From assembly GCF_002102185.1 (NCBI RefSeq), contig NZ_LQOW01000031.1, positions 124,001-188,000 on the forward strand: a stretch of 64,000 bases of DNA, given 5' to 3'. The notes under the pieces are model-generated. The model worked only from the letters and a program-made list of their open reading frames with translations, did not search any database and was not told where the DNA came from. Shown here one piece after another: positions 17,979 to 27,010 of the stretch. Each line of letters opens with the position of its first letter. Positions within the stretch are counted from its first letter, which is position 1. Position numbers and translations under genes: made by a program. The stretch comes from Mycobacterium fragae (GTDB lineage: Bacteria; Actinomycetota; Actinomycetes; Mycobacteriales; Mycobacteriaceae).

Positions 17979-18857
17979 ATGGTGAGCGTGCCCGCGCGGC
18001 CCATCCCGTTATTCGCCGACATCGAGGATGTCGGCCGGCGGCTGGCCGAAACCGGCTACCTTCCCGACACCGCCACGGCGACGGCGGTGTTCCTCGCCGA
18101 CCGGCTCGGCAAGCCGCTGTTGGTCGAGGGCCCGGCCGGGGTCGGCAAGACCGAACTGGCCCGCGCTGTTGCGGAGGCCACCGGGTCAGGGTTGGTCCGC
18201 CTGCAGTGCTATGAGGGGGTCGACGAGGCCCGCGCGCTCTACGAGTGGAACCACGCCAAGCAGATCCTGCGCATCCAGGCCGGGTCCGGTGACTGGGATC
18301 AGACCAAGTCCGACGTGTTCAGCGAGGAATTCCTGCTGTCGCGACCGCTTTTGACCGCGATCCGGCGCACCGAGCCCACGGTGTTGCTGGTGGACGAGAC
18401 CGACAAGGCCGACATCGAAATCGAGGGCCTGCTGCTGGAGGTGTTGTCCGACTTCGCGGTGACCGTCCCCGAATTGGGCACCATCACCGCCGAGCGGGCG
18501 CCGTTCGTGGTATTGACCTCCAATGCCACCCGCGAACTGTCCGAGGCGCTCAAGCGTCGCTGCCTGTTTTTGCATATCGATTTCCCGAGCCCCGAGCTGG
18601 AGCGCCGGATTCTCTTGTCCCGGGTGCCCGAGCTGCCCGGGCACCTTGCCGACGAATTGGTGCGCATCATCGGGGTGCTGCGCGGTATGCAGCTGAAGAA
18701 GCTGCCGTCGGTGGCCGAGACCATCGACTGGGGTCGCACGCTGCTGGCACTGGGCCTGGACACCATCGACGACGCGACGATCGCCGCCACGCTGGGCGTT
18801 GTGCTCAAGCACCAGTCCGACGCCACCAAGGCCGCGGGGGAGCTCAGGCTCAACTGA
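17979..18857 (+). CDS. MoxR-family AAA+ ATPase
   Basis: Homologue of Rv2426c, 292 residues. Walker A GPAGVGKTE at 51-59, Walker B VLLVDETDKAD near 130, sensor-1 asparagine in LTSNATREL and an arginine-finger region at ALKRRCLFLHIDFPS. MoxR ATPases act as chaperone-like activators of partner proteins carrying a von Willebrand A domain. The next gene encodes exactly such a partner and its ATG overlaps this stop as TGATG, strong evidence that the two proteins form one machine. The client is unknown. Confidence 0.93.
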   Translation: MVSVPARPIPLFADIEDVGRRLAETGYLPDTATATAVFLADRLGKPLLVEGPAGVGKTELARAVAEATGSGLVRLQCYEGVDEARALYEWNHAKQILRIQAGSGDWDQTKSDVFSEEFLLSRPLLTAIRRTEPTVLLVDETDKADIEIEGLLLEVLSDFAVTVPELGTITAERAPFVVLTSNATRELSEALKRRCLFLHIDFPSPELERRILLSRVPELPGHLADELVRIIGVLRGMQLKKLPSVAETIDWGRTLLALGLDTIDDATIAATLGVVLKHQSDATKAAGELRLN

Positions 18858-20299
18858 TGGCCGTCCGCCGCGTTCGCCCCAGCCAGACGCTGGCCCCGCA
18901 CGGTCTGCCGGGTCACCTGGTGGGGTTTGTGAAAGCACTTCGCGGGCAAGGCATTTCGGTTGGCCCGTCGGAAACGGTGGACGCTGGGCGGGTGATGGCC
19001 ACGCTGGGTCTCGCCGACCGGGAGGTGCTGCGCGAAGGTCTGGCGTGTGCGGTATTGCGCCGACCCGAGCACCGCGAGACCTACGACGCGATGTTCGACC
19101 TGTGGTGGCCTGCCGCCCTGGGCGCGCGTGCGGTGGTGAGCGAGGAGGCCGACGCCGAGCCCGAATTGCAGTTGCCGCCCGAAGACATCGAGGCGATGCG
19201 GCAGATGCTGGTGGATCTGCTGAGCGCCAACCACGATCTCGCCGACATGGATGAGCGGCTGGTGGCGATGATCGCCCAAATCGTCGAAGCCTACGGCAAA
19301 TACAACTCCAGCCGCGGCCCGTCGTACTCGTCGTATCAGGCGCTCAAGGCGATGGCGCTGGACGAGCTGGAGGGCAAGCTGCTGGCGGGGCTGCTCGCGC
19401 CCTACGGCGACGAGCCGACGCCCACCCAGGAACAGATCGCCAAAGCGCTTGCCGCGCAGAGGATCACTCAATTGCGCAAGATGGTCGACGCCGAGACAAA
19501 GCGGCGCACCGCCGAACAGCTCGGCCGCGAGCACGTCCAGATGTACGGCATCCCGCAGCTGTCGGAGAACGTCGAATTCCTGCGTGCCTCCGGTGAACAG
19601 CTGCGCGCGATGCGCAGGGTGGTGCAGCCGCTGGCTCGCACACTGGCCACCCGGCTGGCCGCTCGTCGGCGCCGCGCCCGCGCGGGCGCGATCGACCTGC
19701 GCAAGACGCTGCGCAAGTCGATGTCCACCGGCGGCGTGCCGATCGACCTGGTTTTGCGCAAGCCGCGCCCGGCGCGCCCAGAGCTGGTGGTGCTGTGCGA
19801 CGTGTCCGGGTCGGTCGCGGGGTTCAGCCACTTCACTCTGCTGCTGGTGCACGCGCTGCGCCAACAGTTCTCGCGTGTACGCGTCTTCGCCTTCATCGAC
19901 ACCACCGACGAGGTGACCCATCTGTTCGGGCCCGACGCCGACCTGGCGATGGCCATCCAGCAGATTACCCGGGAGGCCGGCGTCTACACCCGCGACGGGC
20001 ATTCCGACTACGGCAATGCGTTCGTCTCGTTCATCCAGGCGCATCCCAACGTGCTGTCACCGCGCAGTTCGTTGCTGGTGCTCGGCGACGGCCGCACCAA
20101 CTACCGCGACCCGGCCACCGATGTGCTGGCGCACATGGTGACGGCCAGCCGGCATGCGCATTGGCTCAACCCCGAGCCGCGGCACCTGTGGGGCAGCGGC
20201 GACTCGGCGGTGCCGCGCTACCAGGAGGTGATCACCATGCACGAATGCCGGTCGGCCAAGCAGCTCGCCGCGGTGATCGACCGCCTGCTACCGGTCTGA
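18857..20299 (+). CDS. VWA-domain protein (CoxE-like), MoxR partner
   Basis: Homologue of Rv2425c, 480 residues. The C-terminal third is a von Willebrand A fold with the metal-ion motif DVSGSVAGFS and the later threonine/aspartate positions (IDTTDEV, GDGRTNY). The N-terminal two thirds is helical and charged. Translationally coupled to the upstream MoxR ATPase; together they resemble RavA-ViaA or MoxR-CoxE pairs that mature or remodel metalloenzymes. Cytoplasmic; no signal peptide. Confidence 0.9.
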   Translation: MAVRRVRPSQTLAPHGLPGHLVGFVKALRGQGISVGPSETVDAGRVMATLGLADREVLREGLACAVLRRPEHRETYDAMFDLWWPAALGARAVVSEEADAEPELQLPPEDIEAMRQMLVDLLSANHDLADMDERLVAMIAQIVEAYGKYNSSRGPSYSSYQALKAMALDELEGKLLAGLLAPYGDEPTPTQEQIAKALAAQRITQLRKMVDAETKRRTAEQLGREHVQMYGIPQLSENVEFLRASGEQLRAMRRVVQPLARTLATRLAARRRRARAGAIDLRKTLRKSMSTGGVPIDLVLRKPRPARPELVVLCDVSGSVAGFSHFTLLLVHALRQQFSRVRVFAFIDTTDEVTHLFGPDADLAMAIQQITREAGVYTRDGHSDYGNAFVSFIQAHPNVLSPRSSLLVLGDGRTNYRDPATDVLAHMVTASRHAHWLNPEPRHLWGSGDSAVPRYQEVITMHECRSAKQLAAVIDRLLPV

Positions 20300-20313
20300 C
20301 CCTGGCGAGCTAC

Positions 20314-20374
20314 CGCGAGTGTGAATCTGGCAACGCGACACGCCGGGCAGACCGTCGCGATATTCACACTCGGC
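20314..20374. repeat. Inverted repeat between the VWA gene and nadD
   Basis: CGAGTGTGAAT (20316-20326) pairs perfectly with ATTCACACTCG (20362-20372), an 11-bp stem around a 35-base GC-rich loop that can pair further. Short units containing TTCACACTCG are, from memory, frequent between mycobacterial genes. It could act as a transcript-end structure for the MoxR/VWA operon, but no U-run follows. Confidence 0.6.
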
Positions 20375-20424
20375 GCTTGGCGGGCAATCGGGCCGACGGG
20401 CCCGCTCCAGTAAGCTGGCAAATC

Positions 20425-21045
20425 GTGCGAAAGCGGCGACTGGGCGTGATGGGTGGGACGTTCGACCCCATCCACAATGGCCACCTGGTCGCGGCCAGCG
20501 AAGTGGCCGACCTGTTCGACCTCGACGAGGTGGTCTTCGTGCCCAGCGGGCAGCCGTGGCAAAAGGACCGCCAGGTCAGCGCGGCGGAAGACCGCTACCT
20601 GATGACGGTGATCGCCACCGCCGCGAATCCCCGTTTCTCGGTCAGCCGGGTCGACGTCGACCGCGGCGGCCCCACCTACACCAAGGACACCCTGCGCGAC
20701 CTGCACGCTGAGAACCCCGACTCCGAGCTGTACTTCATCACCGGCGCCGACGCGCTCGCCTCCATCCTGTCCTGGCAGGACTGGGAAGAGATGTTCGCGA
20801 TGGCCCGGTTCGTCGGCGTCAGCCGCCCCGGCTACGAGCTGGGCGACGAACACCTCGGCGACGTTCTCGAGAAGTTGCCTCACGACGCACTGACCCTGGT
20901 CGAGATCCCCGCGCTGGCGATCTCGTCGACGGACTGCCGTCGGCGCGCCGCCGAAGGCCGCCCGCTGTGGTATCTGATGCCCGATGGCGTCGTGCAATAC
21001 ATTTCCAAGCGCGAGCTCTACCGCAAACCCCGGGACGAGGCATGA
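20425..21045 (+). CDS. nadD: Nicotinate-nucleotide adenylyltransferase
   Basis: Adenylates nicotinate mononucleotide to deamido-NAD, the step before NadE. It has 206 residues from GTG 20425, giving VRKRRLGVMGGTFDP as in other mycobacteria; an internal ATG at 20449 would cut the first strand. The nucleotidyltransferase motifs are GGTFDPIHNGH (HxGH at 17-20) and ISSTDCRRR near the C-terminus. Matches Rv2421c. The stop overlaps the rsfS start as ATGA, beginning a tightly packed operon. Confidence 0.95.
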   Translation: MRKRRLGVMGGTFDPIHNGHLVAASEVADLFDLDEVVFVPSGQPWQKDRQVSAAEDRYLMTVIATAANPRFSVSRVDVDRGGPTYTKDTLRDLHAENPDSELYFITGADALASILSWQDWEEMFAMARFVGVSRPGYELGDEHLGDVLEKLPHDALTLVEIPALAISSTDCRRRAAEGRPLWYLMPDGVVQYISKRELYRKPRDEA

Positions 21046-21410
21046 CGGCCAGCCCGGAGGCCATCGAGATGGCCACCGTCGCCGCGGGCGCGGCCGCGTC
21101 CAAACTCGCTGACGACGTCGTCGTCATCGACGTTTCCGGCCAGCTGGTCATCACCGACTGCTTCGTCATCGCTTCGGCGTCCAACGAGCGCCAGGTCAAC
21201 GCGATTGTCGACGAGGTCGAGGAGAAGATGCGCCGGGCCGGCTACAAGCCGGCGCGGCGCGAGGGCGCCCGTGAAGGCCGTTGGACGTTGCTGGATTACG
21301 TCGACATCGTCGTGCACATTCAGCATCAAGACGAACGCAATTTCTACGCATTGGATCGACTCTGGCGTGATTGCCCGGTGGTCGCCCTCGATCTGGAGGG
21401 CACGTCGTGA
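21042..21410 (+). CDS. rsfS: Ribosomal silencing factor RsfS
   Basis: It has 122 residues. RsfS binds ribosomal protein L14 (uL14) and blocks subunit joining when nutrients fall. The family core is present: DDVVVIDVSGQLVITDCFVI, NERQVNAIVDEVEE and the WTLLDYVDIVVHI strand followed by FYALDRLW. Corresponds to Rv2420c. The ATG at 21042 overlaps the nadD stop, and its own stop overlaps the gpgP GTG, so translation is coupled in both directions. Confidence 0.95.
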   Translation: MTASPEAIEMATVAAGAAASKLADDVVVIDVSGQLVITDCFVIASASNERQVNAIVDEVEEKMRRAGYKPARREGAREGRWTLLDYVDIVVHIQHQDERNFYALDRLWRDCPVVALDLEGTS

Positions 21411-22069
21411 CGACGCGGCGGCTGGTGATGCTGCGACACGGGCAGACCGAATTCAATGCCGACAGCCGCATGCAGGGTCAGCTGGACACCCACCTGAGCG
21501 ATCTGGGCCGGGCCCAGGCGCTGGCGGCTGCCGAGGTGCTCGCCAAACGGCAGCCACTGCTGATCGTCACATCCGATCTGCGGCGCGCCTACGACACCGC
21601 TGTCGTGCTGGGGGAGCGCACCGGCTTGCAAGTGCGGGTCGACAACCGGTTGCGTGAAACGCATCTCGGCGACTGGCAGGGCATGACCCACGCACAGATC
21701 GACGCCGCCGCACCCGGGGCTCGGCTGGCCTGGCGCGAGGACGCCGCCTGGGCACCGCACAACGGGGAGAGTCGGGTCGACGTGGCGGCCCGCAGCATGC
21801 CCTTGATCGCCGAATTGGTTGCCACCGAACCGGAATGGGGAACCGACCAGCGTCCGGTGGTGCTTGTTGCCCACGGCGGGCTGATCGCCGCCCTGACCGC
21901 CGCGCTGCTGCAGCTGCCGGTGGACAACTGGCCGGCGCTCGGCGGCATGGGCAATGCCAGCTGGACGCAGCTGTCCGGCCACGGGTCCAACGACGCCGAT
22001 TTCGAAAGCATCCGGTGGCGTCTCGACGTGTGGAACGCCTCGGCACAGGTCGAGGGCGATGTTCTCTGA
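21407..22069 (+). CDS. gpgP: Glucosyl-3-phosphoglycerate phosphatase
   Basis: Histidine phosphatase that removes phosphate from glucosyl-3-phosphoglycerate, the second step in making the glucosylglycerate primer of methylglucose lipopolysaccharides. It has 220 residues. The catalytic RHG is at 10-12 (MLRHGQTEFN) and the second histidine is in LVAHGGLIAAL. Corresponds to Rv2419c. GTG start at 21407 overlaps the rsfS stop; its end overlaps octT by 11 bases, and octT acts in the same pathway. Confidence 0.93.
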   Translation: MTTRRLVMLRHGQTEFNADSRMQGQLDTHLSDLGRAQALAAAEVLAKRQPLLIVTSDLRRAYDTAVVLGERTGLQVRVDNRLRETHLGDWQGMTHAQIDAAAPGARLAWREDAAWAPHNGESRVDVAARSMPLIAELVATEPEWGTDQRPVVLVAHGGLIAALTAALLQLPVDNWPALGGMGNASWTQLSGHGSNDADFESIRWRLDVWNASAQVEGDVL

Positions 22070-22796
22070 ACCCGGGCGAGTGCTGCTGATCTTCGCCGAC
22101 TCGCTGGCCTACTACGGGCCGACCGGTGGCCTGCCCTCCGATGACCCGCGCATCTGGCCCAACCTCGTTGGCGCGCAACTCGGATGGGACGTCGAGCTGA
22201 TCGGCCGCATCGGCTGGACATGCCGGGACGTCTGGTGGGCAGCAACGCAGGACCCGCGGGCCTGGGCGGCGCTGCCCCGGGCGGGCGCGGTGATCTTCGC
22301 CACCGGCGGCATGGACTCGCTGCCGTCGGTCTTGCCGACCGCGCTGCGCGAGCTCATCCGCTACGTGCGGCCGCCGTGGCTGCGGCGCTGGGTGCGCGAC
22401 GGCTACGGCTGGCTGCAGCCGCGGCTGTCTCCGATCGCCAGGTCCGCGCTGCCGCCGCAGCTCAGCGCCGAATACCTCGAACTGACGCGTGGCGCCATTG
22501 ATTTCAATCGGCCCGGCATCCCGATCGTGGCGTCGTTGCCCTCGGTCCACATCGCTGAGACCTACGGCAAAGCGCATCACGGCCGGGCGGGCACCGTCTC
22601 GGCGATCACGGAATGGGCGCAGCAGCACGACATTCCACTGGTCGACCTGAAAGCTGCTGTCGCCGAACACATCATGAGCGGTCGAGGCAACCCCGACGGC
22701 ATCCACTGGAACTTCGAGGCCCATCAGGCGGTAGCAGAGTTGATGCTCAAGGCGCTGGCCGAGGCCGGCGTGCCGAACGAGAAGCCGCGCGGCTGA
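22059..22796 (+). CDS. octT: Diglucosylglycerate octanoyltransferase, SGNH-like
   Basis: Homologue of Rv2418c (OctT), which transfers octanoate to diglucosylglycerate during methylglucose lipopolysaccharide synthesis. It has 245 residues from ATG 22059, which overlaps gpgP by 11 bases. The SGNH/GDSL-type nucleophile motif is FADSLAYYG near the N-terminus and the catalytic Asp/His pair is in NPDGIHWNFEAH near the C-terminus. The gene order gpgP-octT is the known pathway pair, which supports the name. Confidence 0.88.
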   Translation: MFSEPGRVLLIFADSLAYYGPTGGLPSDDPRIWPNLVGAQLGWDVELIGRIGWTCRDVWWAATQDPRAWAALPRAGAVIFATGGMDSLPSVLPTALRELIRYVRPPWLRRWVRDGYGWLQPRLSPIARSALPPQLSAEYLELTRGAIDFNRPGIPIVASLPSVHIAETYGKAHHGRAGTVSAITEWAQQHDIPLVDLKAAVAEHIMSGRGNPDGIHWNFEAHQAVAELMLKALAEAGVPNEKPRG

Positions 22797-22800
22797 AGCC

Positions 22801-23634
22801 ATGCCGGTCGTGGTGATCACCGATTCGTCGGCGCGTCTTCCCGACGAGCTGCGCCAGAAGTGGGCGATACGCCAAGTCCCGCTGCATGTGCTGATCGACG
22901 ACACCGATCTGCGCGACGGCGTGGACGACGTTCCCGACGACATCCACGACTACGGCCAGGCCACCACCGCGGCGGCGACACCGGCCGAACTGGGCGAGGC
23001 GTATCGCCGCGCGCTGGCCGACAGCGGCGGCGACGGGGTAGTGGCCGTGCACCTTTCGGCGGCGCTGTCGGGCACCATCGGTGCCGCCGAGGCGACCGCG
23101 GCCGACATCGGTCCGGCCGTGCGCGTCGTCGACTCCAGGTCGACAGCGATGAATACCGGTTTCGTTGCGCTGGCCGCTGCCCGGGCAGCCGCCAGCCGCG
23201 CCGACCTGGACGCCGTCGCCAACGCCGCAACTGACGCGGTGAGCCGTAACCACGGCTTCATCGTGGTCCACCGGCTGGACAACCTGCGGCGCAGCGGGCG
23301 GATCGGCGGCGCCGGCGCCTGGCTGGGCACCAAGCTGTCGCTCAAGCCGCTACTGCGCATCGAGGACGGCAAACTCGTTCTGGCGCAACGGGTACGCACT
23401 GCGAGCAAGGCCGTCGCGGCGATGATCGACAAAGTCTGTGAGGTCGTCGGAGAACAGCAGGCCGCGATCGCGGTACAGCACGTCGCCAACCCCGACGGCG
23501 CGGCCGACGTGGCCGCCGCGCTTGCCGAGCGGTTGCCCGCGTGCGAACCGGCGATCGTCACCGACCTGGGCCCGGTGCTGGCGTTACACGTCGGCGCCGG
23601 CGCGCTGGCGGTCTGCGTGGAGCTGCCCGGCTAG
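22801..23634 (+). CDS. DegV family fatty-acid-binding protein
   Basis: Homologue of Rv2417c, 277 residues. DegV proteins bind a fatty acid and, in Firmicutes, hand it to fatty acid kinase. Family landmarks: VVVITDSSARLP at the N-terminus, the SAALSGTIGAAEA loop, VVDSRSTAMNTGF, and RLDNLRRSGRIGG followed by LSLKPLLRI. It starts four bases after octT, so it is likely the last gene of the nadD operon. A role with octT, which uses an acyl donor, is plausible but inferred. Confidence 0.92.
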   Translation: MPVVVITDSSARLPDELRQKWAIRQVPLHVLIDDTDLRDGVDDVPDDIHDYGQATTAAATPAELGEAYRRALADSGGDGVVAVHLSAALSGTIGAAEATAADIGPAVRVVDSRSTAMNTGFVALAAARAAASRADLDAVANAATDAVSRNHGFIVVHRLDNLRRSGRIGGAGAWLGTKLSLKPLLRIEDGKLVLAQRVRTASKAVAAMIDKVCEVVGEQQAAIAVQHVANPDGAADVAAALAERLPACEPAIVTDLGPVLALHVGAGALAVCVELPG

Positions 23635-23639
23635 CGGCG

Positions 23640-26519
23640 TTATCGCTGAGCCGGGACGGCCAGGGGCGCGGTGTCCTCGCTTACCGGCTCGCGCCGCCGC
23701 ACAGCGTTGTCCCCGCGTGGGTGAACGACCTTGGGCCACCAGAACCAACGCCCCAGCAAGACAGCGATCGACGGCATGAACAGCGTGCGCACCACCAGCG
23801 TGTCCATCAAAAGACCGACACAGACCGTCGAGCCGAACTGACCGAGCACCCGCAAATCGCTGCCGAGCATAGCCGCCATGGTGAAGGCGAAGACCAGACC
23901 CGCGGCCGTCACCACCCCACCACTGCCGGCCATCGCCCGGATGTAGCCAGTCTTCAATCCGGCGTGAATCTCCTCCTTGAATCGGGAGACCAGCAGCAGG
24001 TTGTAGTCGGAACCCACCGCCAACAGGATGATGACCGACAGCGCCGCCACCACCCAGTGGATGTGGTGACCCAAGAGGTCTTGCCAGATGAGCACCGAAA
24101 GGCCGAAGGCGGCTGCGATCGAGCTGGCCGCGGTGCCCACGATCACCAGGGCGGCGACCAGGCTGCGGGTCAGCAGCAGCATGATCATGAAGATCAGGGT
24201 GAGCGCCGAGAGCACCGCGATCATCAAGTCGTATTTCTCACCGTCGTGCATGTCCTTGTAGGTCGCGGCGGTCCCGCCGAGATAAACCTTGGCCTCGGAC
24301 AGCGAGGACTGCTTCAGGCCCTCCTGCGCGGCCGTTCGCTCGGTGTCGACCCGCGAGATTCCTTCCGGCGTAGCGGGATCGCCCTGATGGGTGATGAAAA
24401 ATCGGGCCGACTTGCCGTCCGGCGACAAGAACATTCTCAGGCCCGTCTTGAAGTCGGGGTTGTCGAACGCCTCCGGTGGCAGGTAGAAGAAGTCGTCGTT
24501 TTTGGAGTTGTCAAAGCTTTGCCCCATGACGATAGCGGTGTCGCTCATCGCCTCCATCTGGTTGATCATCGCCTGGAAGGTGCTGTGCAGTGTGAGCGTG
24601 AGCGCTCGTGTGGTCTTCAGTGTCTCGATCTGTGGCGGTAGCAGCTCGAGCAGTTGGGGCTGGAGTGCGTCGACGGAGTCAAAGTCCTTCGCGAGCTGGT
24701 GAAACCTCTCGTCGAGCTGGTCGACACCGTCCAATGAGTCCCATATCGACCTCAGCGAGAAACAAATCGGAATATCGAAGCAGTGCTTTTCCCAGTAGAA
24801 GTAGCTGCGAATCGGGCGCCACATGTCTTCGAAATCGGCGAAGTGGTCCCGTAATTCGTCGGTGATCTTGGTCAGCTCGTGCGTGTCGATGTCGGTGCGG
24901 TGGGTGGCATCGACAAGCTGACGCTGAACGTCGTATTGCTGCTGCAAGACGTTGATCGTGGTGCCTAGATTCTCTGCGATCTTGAGGATGTCGGCCATCC
25001 GTTCCTTCAGAAAGTCCATGTTCTGCATGGTCGTCTGGGCTTGCATGCTGTTCTGGAACGGAATCGAACTGTGCTGGATCGGAATTCCCAAGGGCCGGGT
25101 GATGTCCTGGATCATGGCGATGCCCACCACGCGGACGACATTCTTGGCTACCCGGTCCAGCACCAGCATGTCGGCCGGATTGCGCATGTCGTGGTCGGCC
25201 TCGACCATCAACAGGTCGGGGTTCATCCTGGCCTGCGTGAAATGCCGGTCCGCGGCGGCGTATCCGATGTTGACCGGCGCGTGGTCGGGCAGGTAGTAGC
25301 GGTCGTTGTAGCCGGGTTTGAATCCCGGCAGGGCGATCATCCCGATCAGCACGACCACGGCACTGGCGGCCAGAATCGGTGCCGGCCAGCGCACGACGGC
25401 CGTGCCCACCCTTCGCCACAACCGGTGAGTGGCACCGCGCCTGGCCTCCAAGAGGCCGAACCGACTGGCGACGGTGAGCACGGCCGGTCCCAGGGTGAGC
25501 CCGGCCGCAACGACCACGAGCATCCCGATGGCGACCGGAATACCCATGGTGTGGAACCACGGCAACCTGGCAAAGAAAAGGCAGAACGTCGCCCCGGCGA
25601 TGGTCAGACCAGAACCCAGCACAACCGGCGCCACTGACCGAAACGTCGTGTAGTAGGCCGCTATTCGGTCCTCGCCGGCGGTCAGCGCCTCTTGGTAACG
25701 GCCGATCAGGAAGATGCCGTAATCGGTTCCGGCGGCGATCGCCAGCATGGTGAGGATGTTCGCGGCGAAGGTGGTGAGCCCGAAGACGTTGTGATAACCG
25801 AGCACCGCGATGATCCCCCGCGAGGAGGACAGCGCGATCCCGGTCATGAAGAGCTGCACCAGCGTGGTGACGATCGAGCGGTAGACCAAAAACAGCATGA
25901 TCGCGATCGCGCCGAGGGTGAACAGTGTGATCTTCGCCAGGCTGGCATTCCCGATCACGTGCATGTCGTCGGACAGTGCCGCGGGACCGGTCACATAGGC
26001 CTTCACCCCGGGCGGTGCGGGAGTACGGTCCAGCACGTCGCGGACGGCTTCGACGGATTCGTTGGCCAGCGTCTGCCCTTGGTTACCGGCAATGTTCAGC
26101 ATGACGTAGGCGCCCTTGGCGTCCGCGCTTTGCACACCGGCCGCCGTCAACCGATCGCTCCAGAAGTCCTGGATGTGCTGAATATGCTTGGGGTCTTGGC
26201 GCAGCTGACGAATGATGTCGTTGTAATAGCGGTGCGCGGCGTCACCGAGTTTCTGCTGGCCCTCCAGCACGATCATGATCGTGCTGTTGGAGTTGAACTC
26301 CCTGAAGTTGTGCCCGAGGCGCATCATCGCCTGCATCGACGGCGCGTCCACCGGGGCCATCGGCGCCGAATGTTGCTCGCTGACCACTTCCAACCGCGGC
26401 ACGACGACGTTCACCAACACGGTGATGAAGACCCAGACCAGGATGATCGGAACCGCGAAGATCCGGATGGCGTGCGGGATGTAGGGGCGGTGGGTGCGCT
26501 CGGGGCCGACGTTACTCAT
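23640..26519 (-). CDS. MmpL-family RND transporter (MmpL4/5-like)
   Basis: Large plasma-membrane RND exporter, 959 residues. Helix 1 (IFAVPIILVWVFITVLVNVV) and two blocks of membrane helices are separated by a long extracytoplasmic helical region near 470-680. Proton-relay motifs GTDYGIFLIGRY and GSDYNLLLVSRF lie in the two halves. The helical-hairpin insert and the partner gene mmpS directly upstream (ATGA overlap) place it in the MmpL4/MmpL5 group, whose members export siderophores or drugs. Which lipid or siderophore is moved cannot be said. It converges on degV with five bases between stops. Confidence 0.92.
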   Translation of the reverse strand: MSNVGPERTHRPYIPHAIRIFAVPIILVWVFITVLVNVVVPRLEVVSEQHSAPMAPVDAPSMQAMMRLGHNFREFNSNSTIMIVLEGQQKLGDAAHRYYNDIIRQLRQDPKHIQHIQDFWSDRLTAAGVQSADAKGAYVMLNIAGNQGQTLANESVEAVRDVLDRTPAPPGVKAYVTGPAALSDDMHVIGNASLAKITLFTLGAIAIMLFLVYRSIVTTLVQLFMTGIALSSSRGIIAVLGYHNVFGLTTFAANILTMLAIAAGTDYGIFLIGRYQEALTAGEDRIAAYYTTFRSVAPVVLGSGLTIAGATFCLFFARLPWFHTMGIPVAIGMLVVVAAGLTLGPAVLTVASRFGLLEARRGATHRLWRRVGTAVVRWPAPILAASAVVVLIGMIALPGFKPGYNDRYYLPDHAPVNIGYAAADRHFTQARMNPDLLMVEADHDMRNPADMLVLDRVAKNVVRVVGIAMIQDITRPLGIPIQHSSIPFQNSMQAQTTMQNMDFLKERMADILKIAENLGTTINVLQQQYDVQRQLVDATHRTDIDTHELTKITDELRDHFADFEDMWRPIRSYFYWEKHCFDIPICFSLRSIWDSLDGVDQLDERFHQLAKDFDSVDALQPQLLELLPPQIETLKTTRALTLTLHSTFQAMINQMEAMSDTAIVMGQSFDNSKNDDFFYLPPEAFDNPDFKTGLRMFLSPDGKSARFFITHQGDPATPEGISRVDTERTAAQEGLKQSSLSEAKVYLGGTAATYKDMHDGEKYDLMIAVLSALTLIFMIMLLLTRSLVAALVIVGTAASSIAAAFGLSVLIWQDLLGHHIHWVVAALSVIILLAVGSDYNLLLVSRFKEEIHAGLKTGYIRAMAGSGGVVTAAGLVFAFTMAAMLGSDLRVLGQFGSTVCVGLLMDTLVVRTLFMPSIAVLLGRWFWWPKVVHPRGDNAVRRREPVSEDTAPLAVPAQR

Positions 26520-26959
26520 GCCGACTTCACCAGGCAGTAGGTCTGGGCGTTCACGCCGTCGACGTGTTTCTCCTCGCGGACCACCCCGTCGACGGTAATG
26601 CGGCAGCCGATCTGGTTACCGTCGCCCTGCGCCATGATGTTGGCGCTGACCGAGGGCAGCGTGGTGCTGATCGTGTACGACCACGGCAGCGGTGCCGCGT
26701 TGACTTGATGCGTGTTGGCTTCGGCGTCCCAGTAGTTGATGCTTGCCGTGGTGCCGGCCGGGCCGAACACCTCGTAGGTCACCACCTTCGGGTTGAACTG
26801 CACGATCTCGATCCCGGCGCCCGCGTTGGCGTTGAGGTCCTCAGAGCCGAAGATGCGGTGAAGCCGCATCACCCCGAACGCCGAGACAGTGAGCACCACC
26901 AACAAGACCAAAGGTATCCACGCGCGTCTGGCCAGCCTGGTAACCGGAATCGTTCTCAC
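26516..26959 (-). CDS. MmpS-family accessory protein
   Basis: It has 147 residues from GTG 26959, preceded by AGGAGGAG. One N-terminal membrane anchor (WIPLVLLVVLTVSAFGV) is followed by a beta-sandwich domain with the family pattern VTYEVFGPAGTTASINYWD and paired cysteines (IGCRITVDG, QTYCLVKSA). MmpS proteins are periplasmic adaptors for the MmpL exporter encoded next, whose ATG overlaps this stop. No TetR-type regulator such as Rv0678 is adjacent here. Confidence 0.9.
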   Translation of the reverse strand: MRTIPVTRLARRAWIPLVLLVVLTVSAFGVMRLHRIFGSEDLNANAGAGIEIVQFNPKVVTYEVFGPAGTTASINYWDAEANTHQVNAAPLPWSYTISTTLPSVSANIMAQGDGNQIGCRITVDGVVREEKHVDGVNAQTYCLVKSA

Positions 26960-27010
26960 CCGATCTCCTCCTGCGGCCGAAACCTTCGCACGGCTAAGAA
27001 TCGTAGACCG

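Noticed and set aside
23541..24641. Rightward frame of 366 codons opposite mmpL, and similar ones at 25692-27796
   Set aside because: His/Arg/Asp-rich shadow translations of mmpL/mmpS on the other strand.
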